Below, piece by piece: positions 7,396 through 15,053 of a DNA stretch of 16,534 nt. The notes beneath the pieces are model-generated. The model saw only the letters and a program-made list of their open reading frames with translations, searched no databases and was not told the origin of the DNA. Positions within the stretch are counted from its first letter, which is position 1. Every line of letters begins with the position of its first letter. The DNA comes from CALMEE01 sp041748315 (GTDB lineage Bacteria > Planctomycetota > Planctomycetia > Pirellulales > Pirellulaceae): assembly GCA_041748315.1 (NCBI GenBank), contig JBGTDM010000404.1, positions 1-16,534 of the forward strand. Direction: 5' to 3'. The position numbers and the translations under genes were made by a program.

Positions 7396-8250
7396 CTAAG
7401 TGAACGTTGGAAAGTCCACATGATCGGAGAGGGCCGCGGATACTGCATCCGATGTCATGGCCGGATTCATGGCCATAAGCTCGGTCGCCAGCGCCAGATA
7501 GTCGATGGCTCCATTGGAGTTTGCCGCGTACGCGAAAATCGATTGACCGAAGCTGGGGGCCTCGGCAAGGCGGATATTCTTGCGAATTCGAGTTTCAAAA
7601 ATCGTCGCGTGCGACCAAATGCTCCCTCGTTCGCGTTCCGTCTGAAAGAATGCTTCGACGTCGCCAATCACTTCATTCGCCAAGCGAGTTCCTCCCTCGC
7701 ACATGCAGAACACAACCCCCGAAAGTCGCAATCCGCGATTGAGTCGTTTGGCGACAACATCTACGGTCTGCAGTAGTTTACTAAGCCCATGTAATGCCAG
7801 GAAGTGTGGCTGGAGGGGCAGAATGACTTCCTGGCTGGCGGTCAGTGCATTCAATGTCAGTACACCGAGCGACGGGGGACAATCCATAATTATGACGTCA
7901 AACTCTGCCGCGTCTTGCTCAATCAGGTCCCTCAGGATCATTTCTCGCCCGACCTCATTTGCCAGCTCCAGCTCCGCCGCAGCCAGGTCGAGATGCGAGG
8001 GGGTGACCCATAAATTCTCGGCGATATGGTGGCGTGCCAAACCCAATGGCACTCGTTCCGTTAAAGCGTTATAAACGGTCGGTTGTTGATCGTTGGGAAG
8101 CAGGCCGAGGTGAAGTGATGCGTGTGCCTGCGGGTCGAGATCAATCAACCAGACACGTTGGCCAAAGTCAGCCAGCGCTGACGCCAGATTCACGGCGGTG
8201 GTCGTCTTGCCGACCCCCCCTTTTTGATTGATGATGGCGATAGACCGCAT
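7396..8250 (-). CDS. parA: ParA-family partition ATPase
   Basis: A 284-residue ParA/Soj-type ATPase. The deviant Walker A motif is KGGVGKTTT (10-18), with Lys10 and Lys15; the Walker A' region reads DLDPQAH (37-43) and the Walker B region is VIIMDCPPSLG (119-129). Lys10 marks it as a ParA/MinD-type dimerising ATPase. Such proteins form ATP-dependent gradients on the nucleoid that move DNA-bound or protein cargo. Length fits a chromosomal Soj without an N-terminal HTH, and AAGGAG sits 8 bases before ATG 8250. No parB lies beside it in this window and I saw no canonical parS, so cargo is unknown; an orphan ParA could position something other than the chromosome. It is divergent from argH. Confidence 0.88.
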   Translation of the reverse strand: MRSIAIINQKGGVGKTTTAVNLASALADFGQRVWLIDLDPQAHASLHLGLLPNDQQPTVYNALTERVPLGLARHHIAENLWVTPSHLDLAAAELELANEVGREMILRDLIEQDAAEFDVIIMDCPPSLGVLTLNALTASQEVILPLQPHFLALHGLSKLLQTVDVVAKRLNRGLRLSGVVFCMCEGGTRLANEVIGDVEAFFQTERERGSIWSHATIFETRIRKNIRLAEAPSFGQSIFAYAANSNGAIDYLALATELMAMNPAMTSDAVSAALSDHVDFPTFT

Positions 8251-8258
8251 GTTGGAAA

Positions 8259-8264
8259 CTCCTT
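8259..8264 (-). promoter_or_regulatory. Shine-Dalgarno site of parA
   Basis: AAGGAG on the minus strand, 8 bases upstream of ATG 8250, fixing the parA start. Confidence 0.6.
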
Positions 8265-8456
8265 CTTCCAGCCGGGGGATTAAAACGAGGAATGGCCAGT
8301 GGTTCCCCCGCGAACTCGCTACAATACCAGGCGATTATATGAGCAGAACCCAGCACCTGACAGACGTCTTTTTCGCGCTGTGGCTGAATGCTAGCTAGAG
8401 GGCCAAGTTTGTGTCCAACGCTGTTCATGAACCCTTTTTTGTCAACTCTTTTTTTT

Positions 8457-8460
8457 GAGG
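8457..8460 (+). promoter_or_regulatory. Shine-Dalgarno site deciding a TTG start for argH
   Basis: GAGG 8 bases upstream of TTG 8469. The in-frame ATGs at 8388 and 8427 lack a comparable site and would add residues not seen in the family. Confidence 0.55.
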
Positions 8461-8468
8461 TCGTCAAG

Positions 8469-9863
8469 TTGTCAGATTCCAAACAGAGCCCCAGCCGTTC
8501 GGGAGCCTTCGATCAAGCGGCCGATCCGTTGGCCGAGAGCTTTACGCAGAGTATCGACGTCGATTCACGACTATACCGTCAGGATATCGCGGGCTCGATC
8601 GCCCATGCCAGGATGCTGGCGAAAATTGGCTTGATCACTGCGGGAGAAATACAGCAAATCGAGGTCGGTTTGGAATCGATTCAAGCGGATATCGCCTCAG
8701 GGAAGTTTCCGTTTACGGCACAACTTGAAGACATTCACATGCACATCGAGCAGGCCCTGATCGAACGAGTTGGCGATGCGGGGCGCAAGTTGCATACGGC
8801 TCGGAGTCGGAATGATCAGGTTTCAACCGCGATGCGCCTGTGGCTAAGAAACCACATCGACCGCTCTGATGAGTTGCTGAAGCACCTTCAAATTGCGTTC
8901 GTCGAGCGCTGTCAGCTTGATGCGGATGTGATCCTGCCTTCGTACACCCATCTGCAGCGCGCGCAACCTGTCCTTGCGGCTCACTATTGGCTGGCCTATT
9001 GCGAGAAATTTCAGCGTGATCGAGAACGGTTGGCCGATTGTCGAGCCCGAGTGAATCGGTCCCCCTTAGGCTGTGGCGCTGTTGCCGGCTCCAGTTTTCC
9101 AATCGACCGCGAGTTCACGGCACGCGAACTAGGCTTTGAACAATTGATGGCCAACAGTATCGACTCCTCCGGGGATCGGGATTTCGCAATTGAAGCTCTG
9201 TTTTGCTGGTCGCTGATCGGGTTACATCTGAGTGGCTGGGCGGAAGAATGGATCATTTGGGCCACGGATGAGTTCGGCATGATCGCGCTGCCCACCGGGT
9301 TCTGCACCGGCTCGTCGATGCTTCCCCAAAAAATCAACCCTGATGTGCTTGAACTGATTCGCGGCAAGTCGTCGACTTTGGTCGGTGCACTTCAGGCAAT
9401 GTTAGTATTGATCAAGGGACTTCCAACTGCTTACAACCGAGACATGCAGGAGGACAAGCTGCATTTGTTTTCGGCGGCGGACACCGTGCAGGCGTGCCTG
9501 GAAATCGCCATCCCAATTGTAGCGAATGCAACGCTCAGGCCCGACAAGATCCGCAGCCGGCTGGCGACGGGCTTTTTGGACGCCACCAGTCTGATGGAAT
9601 TTCTGATTAAACGGGGAGAATCAATGCGATCCGCCCATCATCGGGTTGGGCAACTCGTTCACCTTGCGACGGAAACAGGTCGAACTTTGTCGCAATTAAA
9701 ACTGGAAGATTTTCAACAGCTTGACCCCACATTGGATGATTCTGTCTATGATGTATTGGGGATTACGAATGCGGTCAATTCGTTTTGCAGTTTGGGTTCG
9801 ACCGGTCCGAAACAGGTTCAACAGCAGGTTGAGCTTTGGCGAGGCCGGCTGGGCCTGGGTTAG
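8469..9863 (+). CDS. argH: argininosuccinate lyase
   Basis: The last step of arginine synthesis: argininosuccinate to arginine and fumarate. From TTG 8469 the protein is 464 residues, the normal length. Family motifs follow in order: SGAFDQAADPLAESFTQSI near the N-terminus, TARSRNDQVSTAMRLW (110-125), the catalytic-His region SYTHLQRAQP (158-167), and the mobile catalytic-Ser loop GSSMLPQKINPD (281-292). The enzyme is a cytoplasmic tetramer. ATG 8388 would add 27 unlikely residues. Odd point: in the fumarate-lyase signature the usual GSSxMPQKxNP reads GSSMLPQKINP, so Leu takes the Met position; a conservative change. No other arg gene is adjacent; upstream parA is divergent. Confidence 0.93.
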   Translation: MSDSKQSPSRSGAFDQAADPLAESFTQSIDVDSRLYRQDIAGSIAHARMLAKIGLITAGEIQQIEVGLESIQADIASGKFPFTAQLEDIHMHIEQALIERVGDAGRKLHTARSRNDQVSTAMRLWLRNHIDRSDELLKHLQIAFVERCQLDADVILPSYTHLQRAQPVLAAHYWLAYCEKFQRDRERLADCRARVNRSPLGCGAVAGSSFPIDREFTARELGFEQLMANSIDSSGDRDFAIEALFCWSLIGLHLSGWAEEWIIWATDEFGMIALPTGFCTGSSMLPQKINPDVLELIRGKSSTLVGALQAMLVLIKGLPTAYNRDMQEDKLHLFSAADTVQACLEIAIPIVANATLRPDKIRSRLATGFLDATSLMEFLIKRGESMRSAHHRVGQLVHLATETGRTLSQLKLEDFQQLDPTLDDSVYDVLGITNAVNSFCSLGSTGPKQVQQQVELWRGRLGLG

Positions 9864-10170
9864 GTCAAGATTGCTTGGTCAATATCCGCAGCCCAAAAAT
9901 GAACAGGTATTGAGTGTGCGGCGAACCCTGGCGTGTAGCCTTCGAGGTCAGCCGATGAGCCGTCACCAATCGCGTTTTGAACTTCCGCGGCATTGATCGC
10001 AGAATGACTCCAATCGGCACAATCGACATGAACCCTAGAGCCACGTACGGAACTGCTTTCGAACAATGCGTACTTTTGACCCTGCGCGCGCGACTTGGGA
10101 GATAAAATTGTGTGAACGGTTGGCGGGCCTTAGGCTGGTGCCTGACGGCGAAACAAACGATAAACAACGT
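9864..10170. other. intergenic region between argH and the HEAT gene
   Basis: About 300 bases with no gene I can support. A minus-strand frame (9865-10167, 100 codons) has one hydrophobic stretch but no family resemblance. The plus-strand frame of the HEAT gene is open back to 10066, but those 35 codons do not look coding. Confidence 0.4.
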
Positions 10171-12528
10171 ATGAATTCAGCAACGATGCCACGATTTAGA
10201 AATTTGAATCCTCTCCCTGCAGCTCGTCGCAGCAATCGTCGTTTGCCGCTGTGGGATCGCATATTCCTGTCGGTCCTGCGGATCCGACCCGTTGCTCTTC
10301 TCGCGGCTTTGGCTGTGATGTTCGGATGCTCGCAAATTGATGCACAGGATCCGTTTGGCGATCCAGTCAATCCGTTCGGTGGTCAAGGCCAAGCGCTTGA
10401 GCGCGGGTTGACGCAGGCAACTGCTGCAGCGGAACAGAGCTCGGAAGACAGGTTGCGTTTTGATGATCCGAGCCGAGCGATCGTAATTCACTCGGTAGCA
10501 AGCTCCAATCCACAAACTGCCGATCAGCTTGTGTTAGCAATCAATACGCTACTTCATGTCAATGCCGATGCAGAAGTTAAGCCTTATTTGGAAAAGCTTT
10601 CAAGCCTCGGAGCCGATGATGCCCAACTGTTCATGTTGCATCGATCCGCCGGCTCACCGTTCTTTATTGATCTGGCGTCGCGAGCTGCCTTGCAACCCGA
10701 AGGGAGGCAATATGCCGACAAGGTGTTGGATGCGGCGTGGCGGTATGCGTATGATCCGTCACGATTGGATGGTTTAACGCATCGATTGAACCATGAAAAC
10801 GTGTATGTGCGTAGTGAAGCATTTGAACAGCTTAAACAGGCAGGTGAGTCTGGCGCTGCCGCGATCATCAACGCGTTGGCGGACAATTCACGGAGCAGCC
10901 AGTTTCCATACTTGCGCACAGCGCTGGCTAAACTGGGTGGAAATGCAACTCCACCTTTAGTGGGCGCAATGTTGAGCGACGATGCCGGCCTGCAGACAGA
11001 AATGGCGCAGGCGCTTGGTTTTACCCCGTCGCGAGATGCCGAATTGGTTCTATATCATGCATTAGTCACTGGAACAACTTCGCAGATTCGTCGATTGGCG
11101 GGACAATCTCTGCTACGGCATTTGGGATCCCCTCCCTTGCAAGCTGACGTGGAGGCAAATTTATTTCATGCCGCCAGAGATTTTGGCGCTCCGTCGCCAA
11201 TCGACCCGTATGAACCGGAGACGTTTACGACCGTTTGGAAGTGGCAGGAGGGCTTGATGCCTCACCGGGTTCGTAGTGACCTTGCCAAGCAGATGCTGGC
11301 CACTCGATTGGCGGAAGCCCTATTGTTTGTTCGCCCCGACGAAATGACTTACAAGCGGTTGTATCTGGTTTGTGCCCTGCAGGCCATGAAAACGGAAGGA
11401 GGGGTCGATCAGCCGTTGGACGACGCGTTTGCCGATTCCCTGCTGCGGCGATTTTCCGTGACCGATTTGAACGAGGCGCTGGACAGTGCCATGCAGCGTG
11501 GACTCACGGCGGCAGCCACCGCCACTTGCGAGTTGATGCAACGTCTTGGTGACGTTTCGGTGCTGGATGGTCACGAGGGTCGCCCAAGCCCACTTGTGCG
11601 AGCTCTGCACTATGGCGATCAGCGCGTGACTTTCGCAGCATGCAATGCGATATCCGTGCTTGGAGTCGGGCGCCCGTTTGCCGGAACGAGCCACTTTTTG
11701 AGTGCTCTGGTCTACCTGGCACGCTCACAAGGCCATCGTAAAGTTTTGATTGGACATCGGGATCCCGCCGTCGTGCGAAATTTGGCGGATGCTGCGATGA
11801 CGGCAGGCTATACTCCGATCACCGCAATCAATGCCCAAACGCTGTTTTCGGTAGCCATTGGTGATCCGGATATCGAGCTGATCATCATCTCCGATACCAT
11901 CAATCAACCCGATTACCTGGAGCTTGTGCAGATGTTACGGCGCGATTGGCGGACGAGACTAATACCGATTGGCCTTTCGCACCTGCGATTGGATGAGCCT
12001 CGAATCACGAGCTTCTGCCGCGAGGATCGATTAGTGATGGCATTCCCAACGACCACTGAGCCGGCAATCGTCGCGCAACAACTTTATCATCTTAGCTTAC
12101 GAGGTGGGCTCGGCCGCTTGGAAGCGGTGACTCGCGCTTTCTATTCGCGCTGGGCGAGTGAACAACTTTCGATCTTGACCGAGCGAGAAACGGCATCCGT
12201 CGTCTATGATTTCGTGGATCATCAGGAGCAGATTGCTGAAGGGCTTTACGATCCGTCAACGTCCCTGGCCAGTGCAAAAGTGATGGCTCGAATTGGTACT
12301 CCCTTCGCACAGCGACAACTATTGAATATCGCCAATCAAAATGGACTACCCTTAGAAATTCGGCAGGCCGCCACATCATCGCTCGCCGTGGCATTTCGAG
12401 ATAACGGTATTTTGCTGACCAAAGACGAAATTCTTGCTCAGTACGCCGCCTACAATTCGAGCGCACACGAAAGCGATGAGTCGCGACAGGTCCTGGCAAC
12501 GATTTTGGACTTGATCGAGAAAAAATAG
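10171..12528 (+). CDS. large exported HEAT-repeat protein with degenerate receiver-like domain
   Basis: A 785-residue protein from ATG 10171. The N-terminus is basic (about 7-38), followed by a hydrophobic core (VALLAALAVMFG, 41-52) and a likely cleavage site near Ala58 (QIDAQDPFG), so it is probably exported; a lipoprotein reading through Cys53 is less likely because the lipobox is poor. Residues about 195-320 form HEAT-like helical pairs, and another helical region is at about 690-745. Between them, about 522-625 reads like a response-regulator receiver (KVLIGHRDPAVVRNLADAA, then IELIIISDTINQPDYLELV, then RLIPIGL), but Ser occupies the expected phospho-Asp position, so it is a pseudo-receiver. 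Role: probably protein-protein scaffolding in the periplasm; no enzymatic motif seen. The frame extends upstream to 10066; ATG 10186 is another possible start. The sigma-54 activator gene follows after 143 bases. Confidence 0.75.
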   Translation: MNSATMPRFRNLNPLPAARRSNRRLPLWDRIFLSVLRIRPVALLAALAVMFGCSQIDAQDPFGDPVNPFGGQGQALERGLTQATAAAEQSSEDRLRFDDPSRAIVIHSVASSNPQTADQLVLAINTLLHVNADAEVKPYLEKLSSLGADDAQLFMLHRSAGSPFFIDLASRAALQPEGRQYADKVLDAAWRYAYDPSRLDGLTHRLNHENVYVRSEAFEQLKQAGESGAAAIINALADNSRSSQFPYLRTALAKLGGNATPPLVGAMLSDDAGLQTEMAQALGFTPSRDAELVLYHALVTGTTSQIRRLAGQSLLRHLGSPPLQADVEANLFHAARDFGAPSPIDPYEPETFTTVWKWQEGLMPHRVRSDLAKQMLATRLAEALLFVRPDEMTYKRLYLVCALQAMKTEGGVDQPLDDAFADSLLRRFSVTDLNEALDSAMQRGLTAAATATCELMQRLGDVSVLDGHEGRPSPLVRALHYGDQRVTFAACNAISVLGVGRPFAGTSHFLSALVYLARSQGHRKVLIGHRDPAVVRNLADAAMTAGYTPITAINAQTLFSVAIGDPDIELIIISDTINQPDYLELVQMLRRDWRTRLIPIGLSHLRLDEPRITSFCREDRLVMAFPTTTEPAIVAQQLYHLSLRGGLGRLEAVTRAFYSRWASEQLSILTERETASVVYDFVDHQEQIAEGLYDPSTSLASAKVMARIGTPFAQRQLLNIANQNGLPLEIRQAATSSLAVAFRDNGILLTKDEILAQYAAYNSSAHESDESRQVLATILDLIEKK

Positions 12529-12671
12529 GCCCTTCTCAACCGGTATCGGGTGATATTGAATAGACCTCCGATCTTTAATCGTGCGGTCAACTCTATTCGT
12601 GATCATCCTCAATTCTGGTTCACTGAAGTTTAATTCTTCCGAATTCGATCAAAAATTGTTACCATAGGTGC

Positions 12672-13733
12672 ATGCCCAGTCCCCTGCAACGACCGACGCG
12701 AATTCTCCCGCCATTGCCCGAATTGATCGGCCATAGTCCGGCGATGCGCGAAGTTTACCGCCTGACCGAGAAAGCCGCACAATGTGAGGTTACGGTTTTG
12801 CTGCAAGGCGAATCCGGAACCGGCAAGGAATTGGTAGCAAAGGCCCTGCACTTGCTCAGCCCTCGCGCGAGCGGACCGCTGATCAAAGTCAACTGTGGCG
12901 CACTTTCGGAAAGCCTGCTAGAGAGCGAATTGTTTGGGCATGTACGAGGTTCGTTTACGGGCGCTGATCGTGACCGCGCAGGGCGGTTCGCAGCCGCCCA
13001 CACAGGATCCATATTTCTGGACGAGATCAACTCCACGAGTTCGATGTTGCAAGTCAAATTGCTGCGCGTGCTGCAAGAGCGTGAGTTCGAACGGGTTGGC
13101 GACAGTGCAACCCATCGTGTTGATGTACGAGTCATTGCGGCAAGCAACCGGGATCTATTTCGCGAAGTCGCGGATAATAACTTTCGCGAAGACCTGTTTT
13201 GGCGACTTAACGTCTTTCCGATTTTTCTACCACCATTGAGATCTCGACGCGATGATATTCCACTGTTGGCCGACCATTTCGTTCAAGCCTACAGTCGCCA
13301 GCATCGCCAGAATGAAATCTGTAGAATTGATCCCGCCGCCATGCGAATGATGCGTGATTATTCCTGGCCAGGGAATGTGCGGGAGTTGCAGAATCACATT
13401 GAACGAGCCGTGATTTTAGCGGAGGAGCCGCTGGTCACTCCAGACTTGTTGCCAGGAATCGTTACTGGTCAACGCTCCAGCGACCCCAAGGATTCACATC
13501 CCGCCGATCCGCAAAACCTGATCCGTGAATTTGTCTTCAACGGCATTGCGACTCAAAACGGAAATGGGGATGGTAAGCTTCATGAAGTGATCGTCAATCC
13601 GGTAGAAAGGGAATTGATAAGCCAATTGATGGAGTCTTGTCGCGGCAATCAGTCAGTCGCGGCAAAACGTCTGGGAATTAATCGAAACACACTCCACAAG
13701 AAACTCAAACAATATGGGCTTGATGAGCCATAG
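12672..13733 (+). CDS. sigma-54-dependent transcriptional activator without sensory domain
   Basis: A 353-residue bacterial enhancer-binding protein. The AAA+ domain spans about 17-245: Walker A GESGTGKE (46-53), sigma-54-contacting loop GSFTGA (93-98), Walker B IFLDEI (114-119), FREDLFWRLNVFP (171-183) and WPGNVREL (232-239). A linker rich in Asn/Gly/Asp follows, then a Fis-type HTH at 326-347 (NQSVAAKRLGINRNTLHKKL). It would hydrolyse ATP to open sigma-54 promoters from enhancer sites. There are only about 16 residues before the AAA+ domain and no receiver, GAF or PAS domain, so control must come in trans or through abundance. The activating loop is GSFTGA rather than GAFTGA, a tolerated variant. 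ATG 12672 follows an AGG with 5-base spacing. Confidence 0.92.
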   Translation: MPSPLQRPTRILPPLPELIGHSPAMREVYRLTEKAAQCEVTVLLQGESGTGKELVAKALHLLSPRASGPLIKVNCGALSESLLESELFGHVRGSFTGADRDRAGRFAAAHTGSIFLDEINSTSSMLQVKLLRVLQEREFERVGDSATHRVDVRVIAASNRDLFREVADNNFREDLFWRLNVFPIFLPPLRSRRDDIPLLADHFVQAYSRQHRQNEICRIDPAAMRMMRDYSWPGNVRELQNHIERAVILAEEPLVTPDLLPGIVTGQRSSDPKDSHPADPQNLIREFVFNGIATQNGNGDGKLHEVIVNPVERELISQLMESCRGNQSVAAKRLGINRNTLHKKLKQYGLDEP

Positions 13734-13740
13734 CGATGTC

Positions 13741-13782
13741 CAATGTTCGCCGGGCAATGTTCGCGAGGCAATGTTCGCGGGG
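13741..13782. repeat. three tandem 14-bp repeats
   Basis: Three head-to-tail units: CAATGTTCGCCGGG, CAATGTTCGCGAGG and CAATGTTCGCGGGG, followed by CATG. The first ten bases are identical in all three. They begin 7 bases after the stop codon of the sigma-54 activator gene, in the gap before the convergent polyacidic gene. Function unknown: polymorphic repeat or binding array. Confidence 0.75.
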
Positions 13783-13889
13783 CATGAAACCGAATGGCAT
13801 CATCAATTAAAGATCGGCATGACCTCGCTTTGCCTGCCGACTAGTGATCGATAACCCATGAGGACAACCGCATCACCTGGGGGTCTCAA

Positions 13890-14351
13890 CTAGTCCCATT
13901 CATCGTCGTCATCGATGTCATCATCTTCGACGTCATCATCGTCATCCCATTCGTCGTCGTCGTCCCATTCGTCGTCGTCGTCGTCGTCATCTTCGACTTC
14001 TTCCCACTCGTCATCCTCGAAGTCTTCCTCTTCCTCGTATTCGTCGTCGAAGTCTTCATCCACGTCATCGACAGCCCCTTCAATCTCGTCATCGAGCTCA
14101 TCCACCTCGTCATCCACCTCGCCATCGTCGCCATCGTCGCCATCGTCGACGTCATCCACCTCGTCATCGAAATCGTCATCGTCATCATCGCCATCGTCGA
14201 CGTCGTCAAACTCATCGTCATCATCGATCATCACAACACCGGACCCACCAAACACTCCTGCTGGACTTATTGGTTCACGGAGATTGATCGTCTGGTTTTC
14301 GTCATCGAACCAGACGTGGTTAAATGGCAAGGTCGACGATGCAATTTTCAC
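13890..14351 (-). CDS. extremely Asp/Glu-rich protein coupled to scpB
   Basis: A 153-residue protein. Residues 1-42 are ordinary in composition (ending AGVFGGSGVVMI). Residues 43-153 are about three quarters Asp+Glu, have no Lys or Arg, and contain spaced aromatic or aliphatic residues, including a DDEWDDDD-type repeat near the end. It is a real gene: its GTG start lies 3 bases after the scpB stop, and GAGGAG within the last codons of scpB sits 9 bases before it, so translation should be coupled. No signal peptide or membrane segment, so cytoplasmic. I do not recognise the family. The acidic tail could mimic DNA, shield basic proteins or bind divalent metal; linkage to ScpB makes a nucleoid or condensin link plausible but unproven. 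The GAY-rich DNA is prone to slippage and length variation. Confidence 0.7.
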   Translation of the reverse strand: MKIASSTLPFNHVWFDDENQTINLREPISPAGVFGGSGVVMIDDDDEFDDVDDGDDDDDDFDDEVDDVDDGDDGDDGEVDDEVDELDDEIEGAVDDVDEDFDDEYEEEEDFEDDEWEEVEDDDDDDDEWDDDDEWDDDDDVEDDDIDDDDEWD

Positions 14352-14354
14352 GTT

Positions 14355-15053
14355 TTAGTCCTCCTCAAGGTTGATAGCTGTTTCGGATATTGTACTCGAT
14401 GGTTCAATCGAAAGTGTATCGGCTGATTGATTTTGTTGCGAGCCGTTGAGGAATTCCCGCCCTCGTAATTTAGCGGCTCTCGGAAGTCCGTCCAGCGTAC
14501 CTAAACCGAAAGCCTCCAAAAACCTTTTGGTGGTGGCGTACAGATACGGATTGCCTAATTCGGAACTTCTGCCGGATATCTTAACCAAATTACGCTCCAT
14601 CAGTTGGCGCAACAGCTCGCCACAACCAACACCACGAATGGCTTCGATTTCAGCCTTAAGTACTGGTTGCCGATAAGCGACAACTGCTAATGTTTCGATC
14701 GCAGGTGAACTTAGTCGCAACATCTTTTGACCGAATTCCAATTGACGTAGCCACGGCGCAAACTGTGGTCGTGTCATCAGGCGATAACCACCGGCAACCT
14801 GCTTCACCTGAAACGCACGACCCCTGCGATCGTATTGCTGGTTCAGCTTATGGACTAAGGTTCTCGCTTGGGTCCCATCGGCTAAACTGGCAAATTCACT
14901 CAATTTTCTGCTATTTAGTGGCTCTCTCGCCAGGAACAATACCGCCTCCAATCGTTGCAAACAATGTGCTTCGTTTTCGGGCCAATGGTGTTGTCGGACA
15001 ATCGGTTGGATGCTTTCGTCATCTTCCACATTGTCCAAGTGCTTATCTTCCAC
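14355..15053 (-). CDS. scpB: segregation and condensation protein B
   Basis: ScpB, a winged-helix partner of the ScpA kleisin in the SMC condensin complex. The protein has two winged-helix regions; diagnostic stretches are RLEAVLFLAREPLNSRKLSE near the N-terminus, then LSSPAIETLAVVAYRQPV followed by KAEIEAIRGVGCGELLRQL and LYATTKRFLEAFGL. From GTG 15053 it is 232 residues, within the usual range. The frame is open back to TTG 15176, but the added residues are basic and unlike the family, while AGGAAGG lies 9 bases before GTG 15053. The 35-residue tail after the second domain is Ser/Gln/Glu-rich and probably disordered. The last codons contain the ribosome-binding site of the polyacidic gene. 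No scpA or smc is visible here. Confidence 0.88.
   Translation of the reverse strand: MEDKHLDNVEDDESIQPIVRQHHWPENEAHCLQRLEAVLFLAREPLNSRKLSEFASLADGTQARTLVHKLNQQYDRRGRAFQVKQVAGGYRLMTRPQFAPWLRQLEFGQKMLRLSSPAIETLAVVAYRQPVLKAEIEAIRGVGCGELLRQLMERNLVKISGRSSELGNPYLYATTKRFLEAFGLGTLDGLPRAAKLRGREFLNGSQQNQSADTLSIEPSSTISETAINLEED
14361..14366 (-). promoter_or_regulatory. Shine-Dalgarno site inside the scpB end, for the polyacidic gene
   Basis: GAGGAG on the minus strand encodes the two Glu residues before the last Asp of ScpB and lies 9 bases upstream of GTG 14351. It supports translational coupling of the two genes. Confidence 0.6.

Noticed and set aside
7144..7776. 210-codon plus-strand frame
   Set aside because: Largely antisense to parA, which has clear ATPase motifs and a good ribosome site.
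9865..10167. 100-codon minus-strand frame with a hydrophobic stretch
   Set aside because: No family resemblance, no ribosome site seen and biased composition; could be a small membrane protein but cannot be supported.
13890..14225. CRISPR array or tandem-repeat array in the triplet-rich tract
   Set aside because: The repetition is codon-level low complexity without regular repeat-spacer spacing.
13915..14358. 147-codon plus-strand Ser/Thr-rich frame
   Set aside because: Mirror image of the polyacidic gene: its Ser codons are the complement of Asp/Glu triplets. The minus-strand frame has the coupled start and ribosome site.
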